From Flavobacterium zhairuonense (GTDB lineage Bacteria > Bacteroidota > Bacteroidia > Flavobacteriales > Flavobacteriaceae), in NCBI RefSeq assembly GCF_004352915.1, contig NZ_SJSY01000067.1, forward strand, positions 62,001 through 126,000: DNA of 64,000 nucleotides, read 5' to 3'. A model generated the notes under the pieces. That model did no database searches, was not told the DNA's origin, and saw only the letters and a list, made by a program, of their open reading frames with translations. Positions 38,381 to 47,460 of the stretch are shown in pieces (position 1 is the stretch's first letter; each line of letters begins with the position of its first letter). A program made the position numbers and the translations under genes.

Positions 38381-38768
38381 ATAAGAGTAAAAAGGGATCA
38401 AACAATCGGAGAATGCTTTTTCATTGGGCTTTTTAAAAATTAAAAATGGGATTTATACTCGAATCTCAGTACGAATTTCGTAAAAGCTAAAGTAGAAAAT
38501 TTTCAATTGCGATAGGAATTTAATACTATCTTTTTTTCTTAAAAAATTAGCTTTTTGTTTCTTATCTGCCATTTTACAAAGGTAATTGTTGCTTAAATTT
38601 AGATAAAATCGAAGTATTATTTAAAGAAAAGATATTATATCTTTAAATTTCCGAAATTACGCAGCTTAATAAGCTGTTTTAAAAGATTTCCTGTCTGTAT
38701 AATAGATAGTTGTGTTCTTTTAGAAATGTTTTGGATGGCTTTTGGCCTTTCTTTTTCGTTTGAATTGG

Positions 38769-38780
38769 TAAAACGTTTTA
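38769..38780. promoter_or_regulatory. Putative LacI-type operator of the GH3 gene
   Basis: TAAAACGTTTTA is a perfect 12-bp palindrome 42 bp upstream of the GH3 ATG at 38822. Its location supports that start over the upstream in-frame ATG at 38726, which would put the operator inside the coding region. Confidence 0.55.
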
Positions 38781-38821
38781 GAAGAAGAGAAATAGATTAT
38801 AAAATTTTAAATATTGCAATA

Positions 38822-41002
38822 ATGAATTGTTTCAACACTTACCGATTTATACTGTTTTTTTGTTTTTGTATGGGTATTGCAAATGCACAAAAGACTCCAG
38901 CTTATAAAAATCAAGATTTGCCAATAGAGAAAAGGGTAGATGATTTATTGAAACAATTGACGATCGAAGAAAAAATTTCATTGTTAGGTTTTGAAAGCAA
39001 AGCGGTAAAACGATTGGATATTCCGCAATACAATTGGTGGAACGAATCGCTTCACGGTGTGGCAAGAGCAGGAAAAGCAACCGTTTTTCCTCAAGCTTTA
39101 GGAATGGCAGCTACTTTTAATGATCCTTTGCTTAACGAAGTGGCAAATGCAATTTCTACCGAAGCCAGAGCAAAAAATAATATGGCTGTAGCCAAAGACC
39201 GTCGCCTGCAATATATGGGATTGAATTTTTGGTCTCCAAATATTAATATTTTTAGAGATCCACGTTGGGGAAGAGGTCAGGAAACCTATGGAGAAGATCC
39301 TTTTCTTACCGGAAAAATGGGAACAGCTTATGTTAAAGGTTTACAAGGAACTAACCCTAAATATATGAAAACAGCCGCTTGCGCCAAACATTTTGCTGTA
39401 CATAGCGGACCGGAAAAAACAAGACATTCGATTGATGTAATTGTTGATGAAAAAGATTTAAGAGAAACCTATTTATATGCTTTTAAAAAACTGGTTGATG
39501 CTAAGGTAGAAACAGTGATGTGTGCGTATAACAGAGTAAACTCAGAACCTTGTTGCACAGGAAAAACACTTTTGCAAGATATTTTAAGAAAAGAATGGAA
39601 TTTCGGAGGACATGTAGTAACCGATTGTTGGGCATTGCAGGATATTTATGAAGGTCATAAAACGTTGCCAAACAGTGTAGCTGTTGCAGCTGAAGCAATC
39701 AAGCGAGGAGTAAACATGGATTGCAGCGGATTATTGCAAAAAGATGCCATCAACGCGTTGAATCAAAAACTGATTACGGCACAAGATATTGATAATGCAT
39801 TGGCTCCAACGCTGAGAACGCAATTCAAATTAGGATTTTACGACAAAGCAGAAGATAATCCGTATAGAAAATATGGCATTGACAGTATTGCCAATACGTA
39901 CCACAGAAATCTAAGTTTGAAAATGGCGGAACAAAGTATGGTTTTGTTGAAAAACGGTCAATTTGGTGACAGTAAAACAAAAGTATTGCCACTAAAAAAA
40001 GAAGATTATAAATCAATTATGATTGTTGGCCCAAATGCAGGTTCATTAGATGCTTTATTAGGGAATTATCACGGAATTAGTGATAAAGCAGTAAACTTCG
40101 TAGAAGGAATTGCTGGGGCAGTAGATCCGGACACGCGCGTTGAATATGACATGGGGTGCGATTTTACCAATACAACAGATTTTGGCGGAGTTTGGGCAGC
40201 GTCTATGGCAAATGTTACAATTGCAGTTATTGGTTTCACTCCAGTGTATGAAGGCGAAGAAGGCGACGCATTTTTGGCCGATGGAAAAGGAGACAGAAAA
40301 AATATGGATCTTCCGGCTTCACATATTGCGTACATCAAAGCACTTCGAAAAGGTACAAAAACGCCACTTGTAGCAGTAGTAACTGGCGGAAGTGCTGTGG
40401 ATATTTCAGCAATTGAACCTTATGTAGATGCTATTGTTTTTGCTTGGTATCCAGGTGAGCAAGGCGGAACAGCTTTGGCCAATCTTCTTTTTGGAAAATC
40501 TTCTCCTTCAGGGCATTTGCCTGTTACATTTTACAAATCTTTCAGTGATTTGCCGGATTATAACAGTTATGCAATGAAGGGCAGAACGTACCGCTATTTT
40601 GACAAAGAAGTGCAATATCCTTTTGGTTTCGGATTAAGTTATTCTTCTTTTGGCTACAATTGGGTTGAACAGCCTAAGACAATCAAAATGAGTTCTGATA
40701 AAGTTTCCATGAAAATCGAAATCTTTAATACAGGTCAATATGATGCAGATGAAGTAGCTCAGGTTTATCTTGAATATCCAAATATGGACAGAAAGCCAAT
40801 AAAAGAGCTGAAAGCTTTTAAACGTGTTTCTTTAGGTAAAGGAAAATCAAAAACAATTACATTGGAAATTCCATTGGAAGAACTTCAAAAATGGGACGAT
40901 GCTGCAAAACAATTTAAAATCTATGAAGGAAACTACACTTTGAAAATCGGATCAAATTCAAGAGATACTATGTTGGAAGGGAGTTTTGAAATCATAAAAT
41001 AA
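38822..41002 (+). CDS. GH3 beta-glycosidase (xylosidase-like)
   Basis: Exported GH3 enzyme of 726 residues without PA14. The ATG at 38822 opens the signal peptide (MNCFNTYRFILFFCFCMGIANAQ). Motifs: NWWNESLHGVARAG, DPRWGRGQETYGEDP, CAKHFAVHSGPE, and the predicted nucleophile D268 in VVTDCWAL. The NWWNE-LHGVAR and TDCWAL motifs are characteristic of the beta-xylosidase/alpha-L-arabinofuranosidase branch of GH3. An FnIII-like domain ends the protein. In an N-glycan setting such an enzyme could remove the beta-1,2-xylose of plant glycans, which is an inference. A perfect CG-centred palindrome precedes it, and a GH92 gene follows 71 bp downstream. Confidence 0.92.
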   Translation: MNCFNTYRFILFFCFCMGIANAQKTPAYKNQDLPIEKRVDDLLKQLTIEEKISLLGFESKAVKRLDIPQYNWWNESLHGVARAGKATVFPQALGMAATFNDPLLNEVANAISTEARAKNNMAVAKDRRLQYMGLNFWSPNINIFRDPRWGRGQETYGEDPFLTGKMGTAYVKGLQGTNPKYMKTAACAKHFAVHSGPEKTRHSIDVIVDEKDLRETYLYAFKKLVDAKVETVMCAYNRVNSEPCCTGKTLLQDILRKEWNFGGHVVTDCWALQDIYEGHKTLPNSVAVAAEAIKRGVNMDCSGLLQKDAINALNQKLITAQDIDNALAPTLRTQFKLGFYDKAEDNPYRKYGIDSIANTYHRNLSLKMAEQSMVLLKNGQFGDSKTKVLPLKKEDYKSIMIVGPNAGSLDALLGNYHGISDKAVNFVEGIAGAVDPDTRVEYDMGCDFTNTTDFGGVWAASMANVTIAVIGFTPVYEGEEGDAFLADGKGDRKNMDLPASHIAYIKALRKGTKTPLVAVVTGGSAVDISAIEPYVDAIVFAWYPGEQGGTALANLLFGKSSPSGHLPVTFYKSFSDLPDYNSYAMKGRTYRYFDKEVQYPFGFGLSYSSFGYNWVEQPKTIKMSSDKVSMKIEIFNTGQYDADEVAQVYLEYPNMDRKPIKELKAFKRVSLGKGKSKTITLEIPLEELQKWDDAAKQFKIYEGNYTLKIGSNSRDTMLEGSFEIIK

Positions 41003-41073
41003 AACAAGACAGAAAATAATCAAAAGCAAAAAAAATATTGGCTTGAAAATTCTTGCCGAAAAAAAACAAAAAA

Positions 41074-43332
41074 ATGAATAAAAATATCAAAACCGCATTT
41101 TTTACACTTTTAGGGCTTTGTTGTCTGCAGATGCATAGTCAGACTTCAAAACAAAATTTGACACAATATGTAGATCCTTATATTGGGACAGGATTTCATG
41201 GTCATGTATTTATGGGAGCCAATGTTCCTTTTGGAGGCGTTCAACTAGGACCCGTAAATATTTCGCAAGGTTGGGATTGGTGTTCGGGGTATCATTATTC
41301 TGATCAAACCATTATTGGATTTTCACATACACATTTAAGCGGCACCGGAATTGGTGATCTTGGAGATTTCCTTTTTATGCCTGCAATTGGCAAAGTGAAT
41401 TTGAAAAAAGGAACCGCAAAAGACATGGCAAACGGCTATATTTCAGATTTTGATCGTAAAGATGAAAAGGCAAAACCAGGATATTATTCGGTTATTTTAA
41501 AGAAAAACAAAATCAAAGCCGAAATGACTGCTACAGAGCGAGTAGGTTTTCAAAAATATACTTTTCCAGCTTCAGATCAATCGCATATTGTTTTAGATTT
41601 AGTAGAAGGAATTGGCTGGGATAGAGCTGTTGATACTTATATCCGCATAAAAAATGATACTTTGATTGAAGGATATCGTTTCTCAAAAGGGTGGGCTAAT
41701 GACCAACGTATTTATTTTGCAGCAATTCTATCAAAACCAGCAAAAAAAATCCAATTGTATGAGAATACAAAAGAGATGATCAATAAAGTTGTTTCGGGAG
41801 ATAGTGCAAAGGCTGTTATTCATTTCTCAACTTCGAAAGATGAAGTTGTTAAGATTAAAGTTGGTATTTCTCCAGTAAGTACCGAAAATGCTTTAATGAA
41901 TATCAAAAAAGAAATTTCAGGTTGGGATTTCGAAAAAGTGGCAACTCAGGCAGATGAAAAATGGAATAACGAGTTAGGCAAAATGGCAGTGAAATCAAGT
42001 GATCCTGCTAAAATGAAAATCTTCTATACCGCTTTGTACCACACTATGATTGCGCCTTCTATTTTTAATGATGCTAATGGTGATTATTACGGTACAGATA
42101 AACAAGTTCATAGAGCGGCAGGATTTACCAATTTGACTACTTTTTCATTATGGGACACATATAGAGGTGCAAATCCTTTATTTACGCTAACACAACCAGA
42201 AAAAGTTTCAGATATGATCAATTCGATGTTGGCGATTTATAAAGAATCAGGACATCTTCCGGTTTGGCATTTAATGGGCAACGAGACTTATTGTATGCCC
42301 GGAAATAGTGCTATTCAGATTGTAGCTGATGCCTATTTAAAAGGAATAAAAGGTATTGACGGCAATTTGGCTTTTGAGGCAGTAAAAGCAACAGCAATGC
42401 AGGACGATCGTGGGGTTGATTTTGTAAAAAAGCTAGGATATATTCCGGGAGATAGTTTGAGAGAATCAGTATCTTATGGATTAGAATATGCGATTTCTGA
42501 TGGTGCTATTGCGATGATGGCAAAAAAAATGGGTAAGACTGATGATTATAATTACTTCTTTAATCGTTCAAAAGCCTATAAAAAATATTTTGATCCTTCA
42601 GTTGGTTTTGTACGCGCAAGGTTAAGCGAAACAACATGGCGAACACCTTTTGATCCTTTTAAATCAATTCATGAAAAAGGTGATTTTTCAGAAGGAAATG
42701 CATGGCAATATACTTGGTTAGTACCTCAAGATGTTGAAGGGCTTATTGCATTGTTGGGAGGCGAAAAGCCATTTGCTAAAAAACTAGACACTTTATTCAC
42801 GATTTCCGGTGATATGGGGAAAGAAGCTTCAAGCGATATCACAGGTTTAATCGGGCAATATGCACACGGAAATGAGCCAAGTCATCACATTACGTATTTA
42901 TACAATTTTGTTGGTCAGCCGTGGAAAACAGCAGAAAAAGTGCGTTACATTGTAGACAATTTATACAGTGACAAACCAGATGGATTGTGCGGAAATGAAG
43001 ATGTTGGACAAATGTCAGCTTGGTATGTTTGGAATGCTATGGGAATGTATTCTGCAAATCCTTACAACGGAGTTTATTGCATAGGAAGCCCTTCGATGGA
43101 TGAATCGGTTTTAAAACTGGCTGATGGTAAAACGTTTACGGTAAAAGCTTTAAACAACAGTTCAAAAAACATCTATATACAGAAAGCGACATTAAACGGA
43201 AAAGAATACACAAAAAGTTATATTCTTCATACTGATGTTATGAAAGGCGGTGAATTAATATTTACGATGGGAGCAAAACCTTCTAAAACTTGGGGAGTTT
43301 CTGCTAAAGACAGACCTTATTCGGCACAGTAA
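41074..43332 (+). CDS. GH92 alpha-mannosidase (copy 2)
   Basis: Calcium-dependent exo-alpha-mannosidase of 752 residues. The ATG at 41074 precedes the signal peptide (MNKNIKTAFFTLLGLCCLQMHSQ). Motifs in order are YVDPYIGTGFHGH, GFSHTHLSGTGIGD, TFSLWDTYRGANPL, SEGNAWQYTW (predicted general-acid Glu), HGNEPSHH (598-605) and GNEDVGQMSAW (predicted base Asp). The HGNEPSHH segment is the one associated with alpha-1,2-mannosidases in GH92, which sets this copy apart from the copy at 6610. It probably shares a transcript with the GH3 gene upstream and is closed by a strong terminator. Confidence 0.94.
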   Translation: MNKNIKTAFFTLLGLCCLQMHSQTSKQNLTQYVDPYIGTGFHGHVFMGANVPFGGVQLGPVNISQGWDWCSGYHYSDQTIIGFSHTHLSGTGIGDLGDFLFMPAIGKVNLKKGTAKDMANGYISDFDRKDEKAKPGYYSVILKKNKIKAEMTATERVGFQKYTFPASDQSHIVLDLVEGIGWDRAVDTYIRIKNDTLIEGYRFSKGWANDQRIYFAAILSKPAKKIQLYENTKEMINKVVSGDSAKAVIHFSTSKDEVVKIKVGISPVSTENALMNIKKEISGWDFEKVATQADEKWNNELGKMAVKSSDPAKMKIFYTALYHTMIAPSIFNDANGDYYGTDKQVHRAAGFTNLTTFSLWDTYRGANPLFTLTQPEKVSDMINSMLAIYKESGHLPVWHLMGNETYCMPGNSAIQIVADAYLKGIKGIDGNLAFEAVKATAMQDDRGVDFVKKLGYIPGDSLRESVSYGLEYAISDGAIAMMAKKMGKTDDYNYFFNRSKAYKKYFDPSVGFVRARLSETTWRTPFDPFKSIHEKGDFSEGNAWQYTWLVPQDVEGLIALLGGEKPFAKKLDTLFTISGDMGKEASSDITGLIGQYAHGNEPSHHITYLYNFVGQPWKTAEKVRYIVDNLYSDKPDGLCGNEDVGQMSAWYVWNAMGMYSANPYNGVYCIGSPSMDESVLKLADGKTFTVKALNNSSKNIYIQKATLNGKEYTKSYILHTDVMKGGELIFTMGAKPSKTWGVSAKDRPYSAQ

Positions 43333-43357
43333 ATTGCTTTCGAAAGCAAAAAATAAA

Positions 43358-43402
43358 AATCCCAAATTCCAAATCTAATACTTTGGATTTGGGATTTTTT
43401 TT
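43358..43402 (+). terminator. Rho-independent terminator after GH92 copy 2
   Basis: ATCCCAAATTCCAAA and TTTGGATTTGGGAT form a long stem, with one mismatched position, around an 8-nt loop and are followed by eight T. It ends the GH3-GH92 unit. Confidence 0.85.
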
Positions 43403-43558
43403 ATAGCCTGCATTCTTTTCAGAAAGCAATATTTTTTCATCTGATTTTTTTCAGAATTGACAATTACTGATTAAACAAGGACAATATTGAATTAATACAT
43501 ATACGTTAGATATAGTATTTTTATATTTCCAAATAACCACAATTTTAATAAAAAACAT

Positions 43559-44848
43559 ATGGCTTTACTAACCGAACTGGATGTGCAAAAAAAAGTATCT
43601 TCTCACGAAAATAAGAAATGGTTATTTCCTTTTATATTGGTTACCAGTCTTTTCTTTTTCTGGGGTTTTGTACATAACCTTGACCCAATACTTATTCCTC
43701 ATTTAAGAAAAGCATTTAATCTAACCGATTTAGAATCTTCTTTAATCGATTCTTCTGTATTTGTGGCTTATTTTTTTATGGCTTTGCCTGCCGGGTATAT
43801 TATGAGGAAATATGGTTATAAATCTGGAATCATGATTGGGCTGGTTTTGTTTGGTATTGGCTCAATTTTGTTTGTACCCGCAGCTAATTCACTGCAATAT
43901 ATTTACTTTTTGGGAGCCTTATTTGTGATTGCCTGCGGACTTACTTTTTTGGAAACAGCGGCAAATCCATATGTTACCATTTTAGGTCCATCAGAAACAG
44001 CAACAAAGAGATTGAATTTTTCACAATCGTTCAACGGACTTGCCGCTTTTATTGCGCCTGCCTATGTGGGACCAATGATTTTATCTGGCAAAAATTTGAC
44101 AAAGGCAGAAATGGATGCAATGGCTCCAGCAGATTTGCATGCTTATATTTTAGAAGAAGCCGCAAGTGTAAAAATGCCTTATTTGATTTTAGGATTAATT
44201 ATTCTTTCAGTGGCATTGATTTTCTATTTTACCAATATGCCCGATGTAAAAGATGAAGATAAAGAAGGAGCGGAAGGCGCTAGTTTTTCAGGCGCTTTAA
44301 AGTCAATGCGCTTGCGTTGGGGAATTTTAGCACAGTTTTTCTATGTTGGAGCACAGGTTTGTGTAGGTAGTTTTTTTATAAAAATGGCGACCACTTCTGC
44401 AGGTCTTGGCGAAGATGTAGCGGCTAAATATTTAGGTTTCTTTGGACTGGCTTTTATGTTAGGACGTTTTGCAGGGACATTTTTCATGCAATACATCAAA
44501 CCAAGAAAATTATTGATCATTTACGCCATCATTAATATTTTCTTATCCTTAGTGGCCATTTTTGGTTCAGGAATGATTGTGGTTTACACTTTAATAGCAA
44601 TTGCCTTTTTTATGAGTATTATGTTTCCAACGATCTTTTCAATGGGAATCGACGGGCTTGGTCATAATACTAAAATAGGATCTTCATTGATTGTAATGGC
44701 TATTGTTGGAGGGGCTTTACTACCTCCGGTTTTAGGATTGATTTCAGATATTACAGGAAGCATTCAATACGGTTATATAGTGCCACTAACTTGTTTTTCG
44801 GTAATACTATTGTTTGCATTTAACGGACATAAAACAAATAAAGCATAA
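43559..44848 (+). CDS. fucP: FucP-family L-fucose:proton symporter
   Basis: Inner-membrane major-facilitator transporter of 429 residues with about twelve hydrophobic segments and no signal peptide. The first helix carries FFFWGFVHNLDPILIPHL, a FucP signature in which the helix-1 acidic residue sits in the sugar path. SSVFVAYFFMALPAGYIMRKYGYK and FLETAANPYVTILGP are also family-typical. It should import L-fucose freed by the periplasmic GH29 enzymes. The UxaA-type dehydratase gene starts 16 bp downstream, so uptake and catabolism are cotranscribed. Other sugars (glucose, galactose) are transported by relatives, but the neighbourhood favours fucose. Confidence 0.93.
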   Translation: MALLTELDVQKKVSSHENKKWLFPFILVTSLFFFWGFVHNLDPILIPHLRKAFNLTDLESSLIDSSVFVAYFFMALPAGYIMRKYGYKSGIMIGLVLFGIGSILFVPAANSLQYIYFLGALFVIACGLTFLETAANPYVTILGPSETATKRLNFSQSFNGLAAFIAPAYVGPMILSGKNLTKAEMDAMAPADLHAYILEEAASVKMPYLILGLIILSVALIFYFTNMPDVKDEDKEGAEGASFSGALKSMRLRWGILAQFFYVGAQVCVGSFFIKMATTSAGLGEDVAAKYLGFFGLAFMLGRFAGTFFMQYIKPRKLLIIYAIINIFLSLVAIFGSGMIVVYTLIAIAFFMSIMFPTIFSMGIDGLGHNTKIGSSLIVMAIVGGALLPPVLGLISDITGSIQYGYIVPLTCFSVILLFAFNGHKTNKA

Positions 44849-44864
44849 ATTCTATTTATATAAT

Positions 44865-46520
44865 ATGTTAGAAAACGGAGTTAAAAGATTGGTTATAAAA
44901 ATGCACCCAGCAGATAATGTTTTGGTTGCCTTAACTGATTTAGCAAAAGGAGAAACGGTAACTTTTGAAGGACAGAATTATGTTTTGACGGATACTATAA
45001 AAGCAAAACATAAATTTTATACAGCAGATTTAAAACAAGGTTCTGAAATCACGATGTATGGGGTTTTGGTAGGAAAGGTGCAAAGCGATGTCGCAAAAGG
45101 AAGTTTGATGACCACCGAAAATCTTAAGCATGCGGCAGAACCTTATCAATATCGTGATGTCGATTTTGTGTGGCAAGCACCAGATGTTTCGAAATATCAA
45201 AACAGAACTTTTAAGGGATATAAAAGAAGTGACGGTCGCGTTGGAACAGCAAATTACTGGTTATTTATACCAACAGTATTTTGTGAAAACCGAAATCTGG
45301 ATGTCATTCGCGAAGCGCTTCACAATGAGTTGGGATATTCGGTAAGTGATAAATACACGCAGTACACACATTATTTGCTTGAGGCTTATAAGAATGGAGA
45401 AGATTTGGATTCAATTGATGTTCAAATGACGCCGACTGCAAATGCAAATAGAATATTTAAAAATGTTGACGGAATCAAATTCCTGAATCATCAGGGAGGT
45501 TGCGGAGGTACGCGTCAAGATGCAGCAACCTTGAGCGCTTTATTGGCATCTTATGCGAATCATCCAAACGTTGCAGGAATTACATTGTTAAGCTTGGGTT
45601 GTCAGCATTTGCAAATTCAGGATTTTGTAAACGACGTTAAAAAGCAGAATCCGGTTTTCGATAAGCCATTATTGGTTTTTGAACAACAACAAGCCAAAAG
45701 CGAAGAACAATTAGTTGCTGACGCAATCAAAAAAACATTTGAAGGATTAGTCGAAATCAACAAATTCGAAAGAACGCCAGCGCCTTTAAGTGAATTGTGT
45801 TTGGGAGTAAAATGTGGTGGAAGCGATGGTTTTAGTGGTGTTTCTGCAAATCCAGCTGTTGGTTATACTTCTGATTTGCTTGTGGCTTTAGGTGGAAAAG
45901 TACTTTTGGCTGAATTCCCTGAATTATGTGGTGTAGAACAAAATTTGATTGATCGTTGTACAAACGAAGAAGTAGCGACAAAATTCATTGATTTAATGCA
46001 GTCTTACGATGCATTGGCACATAAAGTTGGCTCAGGTTTTCACATGAATCCGTCGCCAGGAAACATTAAAGACGGATTAATTACTGACGCCATAAAAAGT
46101 GCAGGAGCGGCCAAAAAAGGTGGAACGGCACCAGTTGTAGATGTTTTAGACTACACAGAACCCGCAACAAAAGCAGGTTTAAGTTTGGTTTGTACGCCAG
46201 GAAATGATGTTGAAGCAACAACAGGCAAAGCAGCATCTGGAGCGACATTAATATTATTTACGACAGGATTAGGAACGCCAACAGGAAATCCAATTTGTCC
46301 GGTTATTAAAGTGGCGACAAATTCGGTTCTGGCAAAGAAAATGAGCGATATTATTGATATTGACTGTGGTCCAATTATTAGTGGAGAAAAATCAATTGAA
46401 GAAATGGGAGAAGATATTTTGGAATATTGTATCAAAGCGGCAAGCGGCGAAATCATACCAAAAGCGGTTTCTTTAAATCAGGATGATTTTATTCCGTGGA
46501 AACGTGGTGTATCTTTGTAA
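44865..46520 (+). CDS. UxaA-family sugar-acid dehydratase, probable L-fuconate dehydratase
   Basis: Cytoplasmic dehydratase of 551 residues of the altronate/galactarate dehydratase family. The ATG at 44865 follows fucP by 16 bp; earlier in-frame starts lie within fucP. The N-terminal SAF domain (about 1-95) and the UxaA catalytic part are both present: GGCGGTRQDAATLSAL, LSLGCQHLQ, LGVKCGGSDGFSGVSANPA and PSPGNIKDGL. By position it fills the only unassigned step of the fucose pathway, L-fuconate to 2-keto-3-deoxy-L-fuconate. That step is done by an enolase-superfamily enzyme in Xanthomonas, whereas the fucose locus of Campylobacter jejuni uses a UxaA-type gene. Altronate as real substrate cannot be excluded. 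Confidence 0.9.
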   Translation: MLENGVKRLVIKMHPADNVLVALTDLAKGETVTFEGQNYVLTDTIKAKHKFYTADLKQGSEITMYGVLVGKVQSDVAKGSLMTTENLKHAAEPYQYRDVDFVWQAPDVSKYQNRTFKGYKRSDGRVGTANYWLFIPTVFCENRNLDVIREALHNELGYSVSDKYTQYTHYLLEAYKNGEDLDSIDVQMTPTANANRIFKNVDGIKFLNHQGGCGGTRQDAATLSALLASYANHPNVAGITLLSLGCQHLQIQDFVNDVKKQNPVFDKPLLVFEQQQAKSEEQLVADAIKKTFEGLVEINKFERTPAPLSELCLGVKCGGSDGFSGVSANPAVGYTSDLLVALGGKVLLAEFPELCGVEQNLIDRCTNEEVATKFIDLMQSYDALAHKVGSGFHMNPSPGNIKDGLITDAIKSAGAAKKGGTAPVVDVLDYTEPATKAGLSLVCTPGNDVEATTGKAASGATLILFTTGLGTPTGNPICPVIKVATNSVLAKKMSDIIDIDCGPIISGEKSIEEMGEDILEYCIKAASGEIIPKAVSLNQDDFIPWKRGVSL

Positions 46521-46611
46521 AAATGAATTTCTTTTATAGAAAAATTAAATGTCTAAAATGCAGATTTGAAAAGAATTAATGCTGAATTTTCAAATCTTTA
46601 AAAATAAAAAT

Positions 46612-47376
46612 ATGTTTTCATTACAAAATAAAAAAGCAGTAGTTACAGGTGGCGGAAGTGGAATTGGAAAAGCGATTTCTGCCTTATTTGCAAAACAGGG
46701 AGCTGAAGTTCATATTATTGAACTAACCGAAGAAAGTGCTAAAGACGCTGTTGCAGAAATTACAGCTGCTGGCGGAAAAGTATTTTCTCACGCTTGTAAT
46801 GTCGCAAGTCAAAAAGATATAGTAGCAACATTTGAAAAAATTGGAAATATTCAGATTTTGGTAAACAATGCTGGAATTGCTCACGTTGGAAAAGTGGATA
46901 ATACATCAGAAGAAGATTTTGACAGAATTATGAATGTCAATGTAAAAGGCGTTTACAATTGTTTGCATGGTGCTATTCCACATTTAAGAGCTTCGGGTGG
47001 AGGTGTAATTTTGAACATGGCCTCGATTGCGGCTTGGGTTGGTATTCCGGATCGTTTTGCTTATTCAACAGCGAAAGGAGCAGTAATGGCTATGACATTA
47101 TCTGTCGCTAAAGATTATATGGCAGAAAATATTCGTTGCAATTCAATTTCGCCTGCAAGAGTTCACACGCCTTTTGTAGATGGATTTATTGCTAAAAATT
47201 ATCCAGGAAAAGAAGCTGAAATGTTTGAAAAATTGTCAAAAACACAGCCAATTGGCCGTATGGCTAAACCAAATGAAGTAGCGGCTTTAGCTTTGTTTTT
47301 ATGCAGTGACGAATCAGGTTTTGTAACCGGTTGTGATTATCCTCTTGACGGTGGTTTTATTAAATTGAACAATTAA
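46612..47376 (+). CDS. SDR-family dehydrogenase, probable 2-keto-3-deoxy-L-fuconate dehydrogenase
   Basis: NAD(P)-dependent short-chain dehydrogenase of 254 residues with a complete catalytic set. TGGGSGIG is the nucleotide motif, followed by NNAG, Ser in LNMASIA and the Y-STA-K pair in FAYSTAKGA. The ATG at 46612 is chosen because it puts TGGGSGIG near residue 13; an ATG at 46579 would add eleven residues. It follows the UxaA-type gene by about 90 bp and precedes the FAH-type hydrolase by about 85 bp. That order fits oxidation of 2-keto-3-deoxy-L-fuconate at C4 to the 2,4-diketo acid. Exact substrate rests on context. Confidence 0.9.
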   Translation: MFSLQNKKAVVTGGGSGIGKAISALFAKQGAEVHIIELTEESAKDAVAEITAAGGKVFSHACNVASQKDIVATFEKIGNIQILVNNAGIAHVGKVDNTSEEDFDRIMNVNVKGVYNCLHGAIPHLRASGGGVILNMASIAAWVGIPDRFAYSTAKGAVMAMTLSVAKDYMAENIRCNSISPARVHTPFVDGFIAKNYPGKEAEMFEKLSKTQPIGRMAKPNEVAALALFLCSDESGFVTGCDYPLDGGFIKLNN

Positions 47377-47460
47377 GTGAAATGAAAACCGCTTTAAGAT
47401 GTTAGAAGTCAAAAAATTATGCAATTGAATGAGAAAAGTATAATATAATAAAGTAATAAA

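Larger units (their letters stand above)
38273..38821. other. Divergent regulatory region between the PNGase-like and GH3 genes
   Basis: About 550 bp without a gene, separating the leftward PNGase-like gene from the rightward GH3 gene. It contains CG-centred boxes at both ends (38360-38380 and 38769-38780), each next to one of the genes. No clear -33/-7 promoter was found. Confidence 0.65.

Noticed and set aside
38726-38821. Upstream in-frame ATG for the GH3 gene
   Set aside because: It would place 32 residues before a clear signal peptide and put the perfect operator palindrome inside the coding region.
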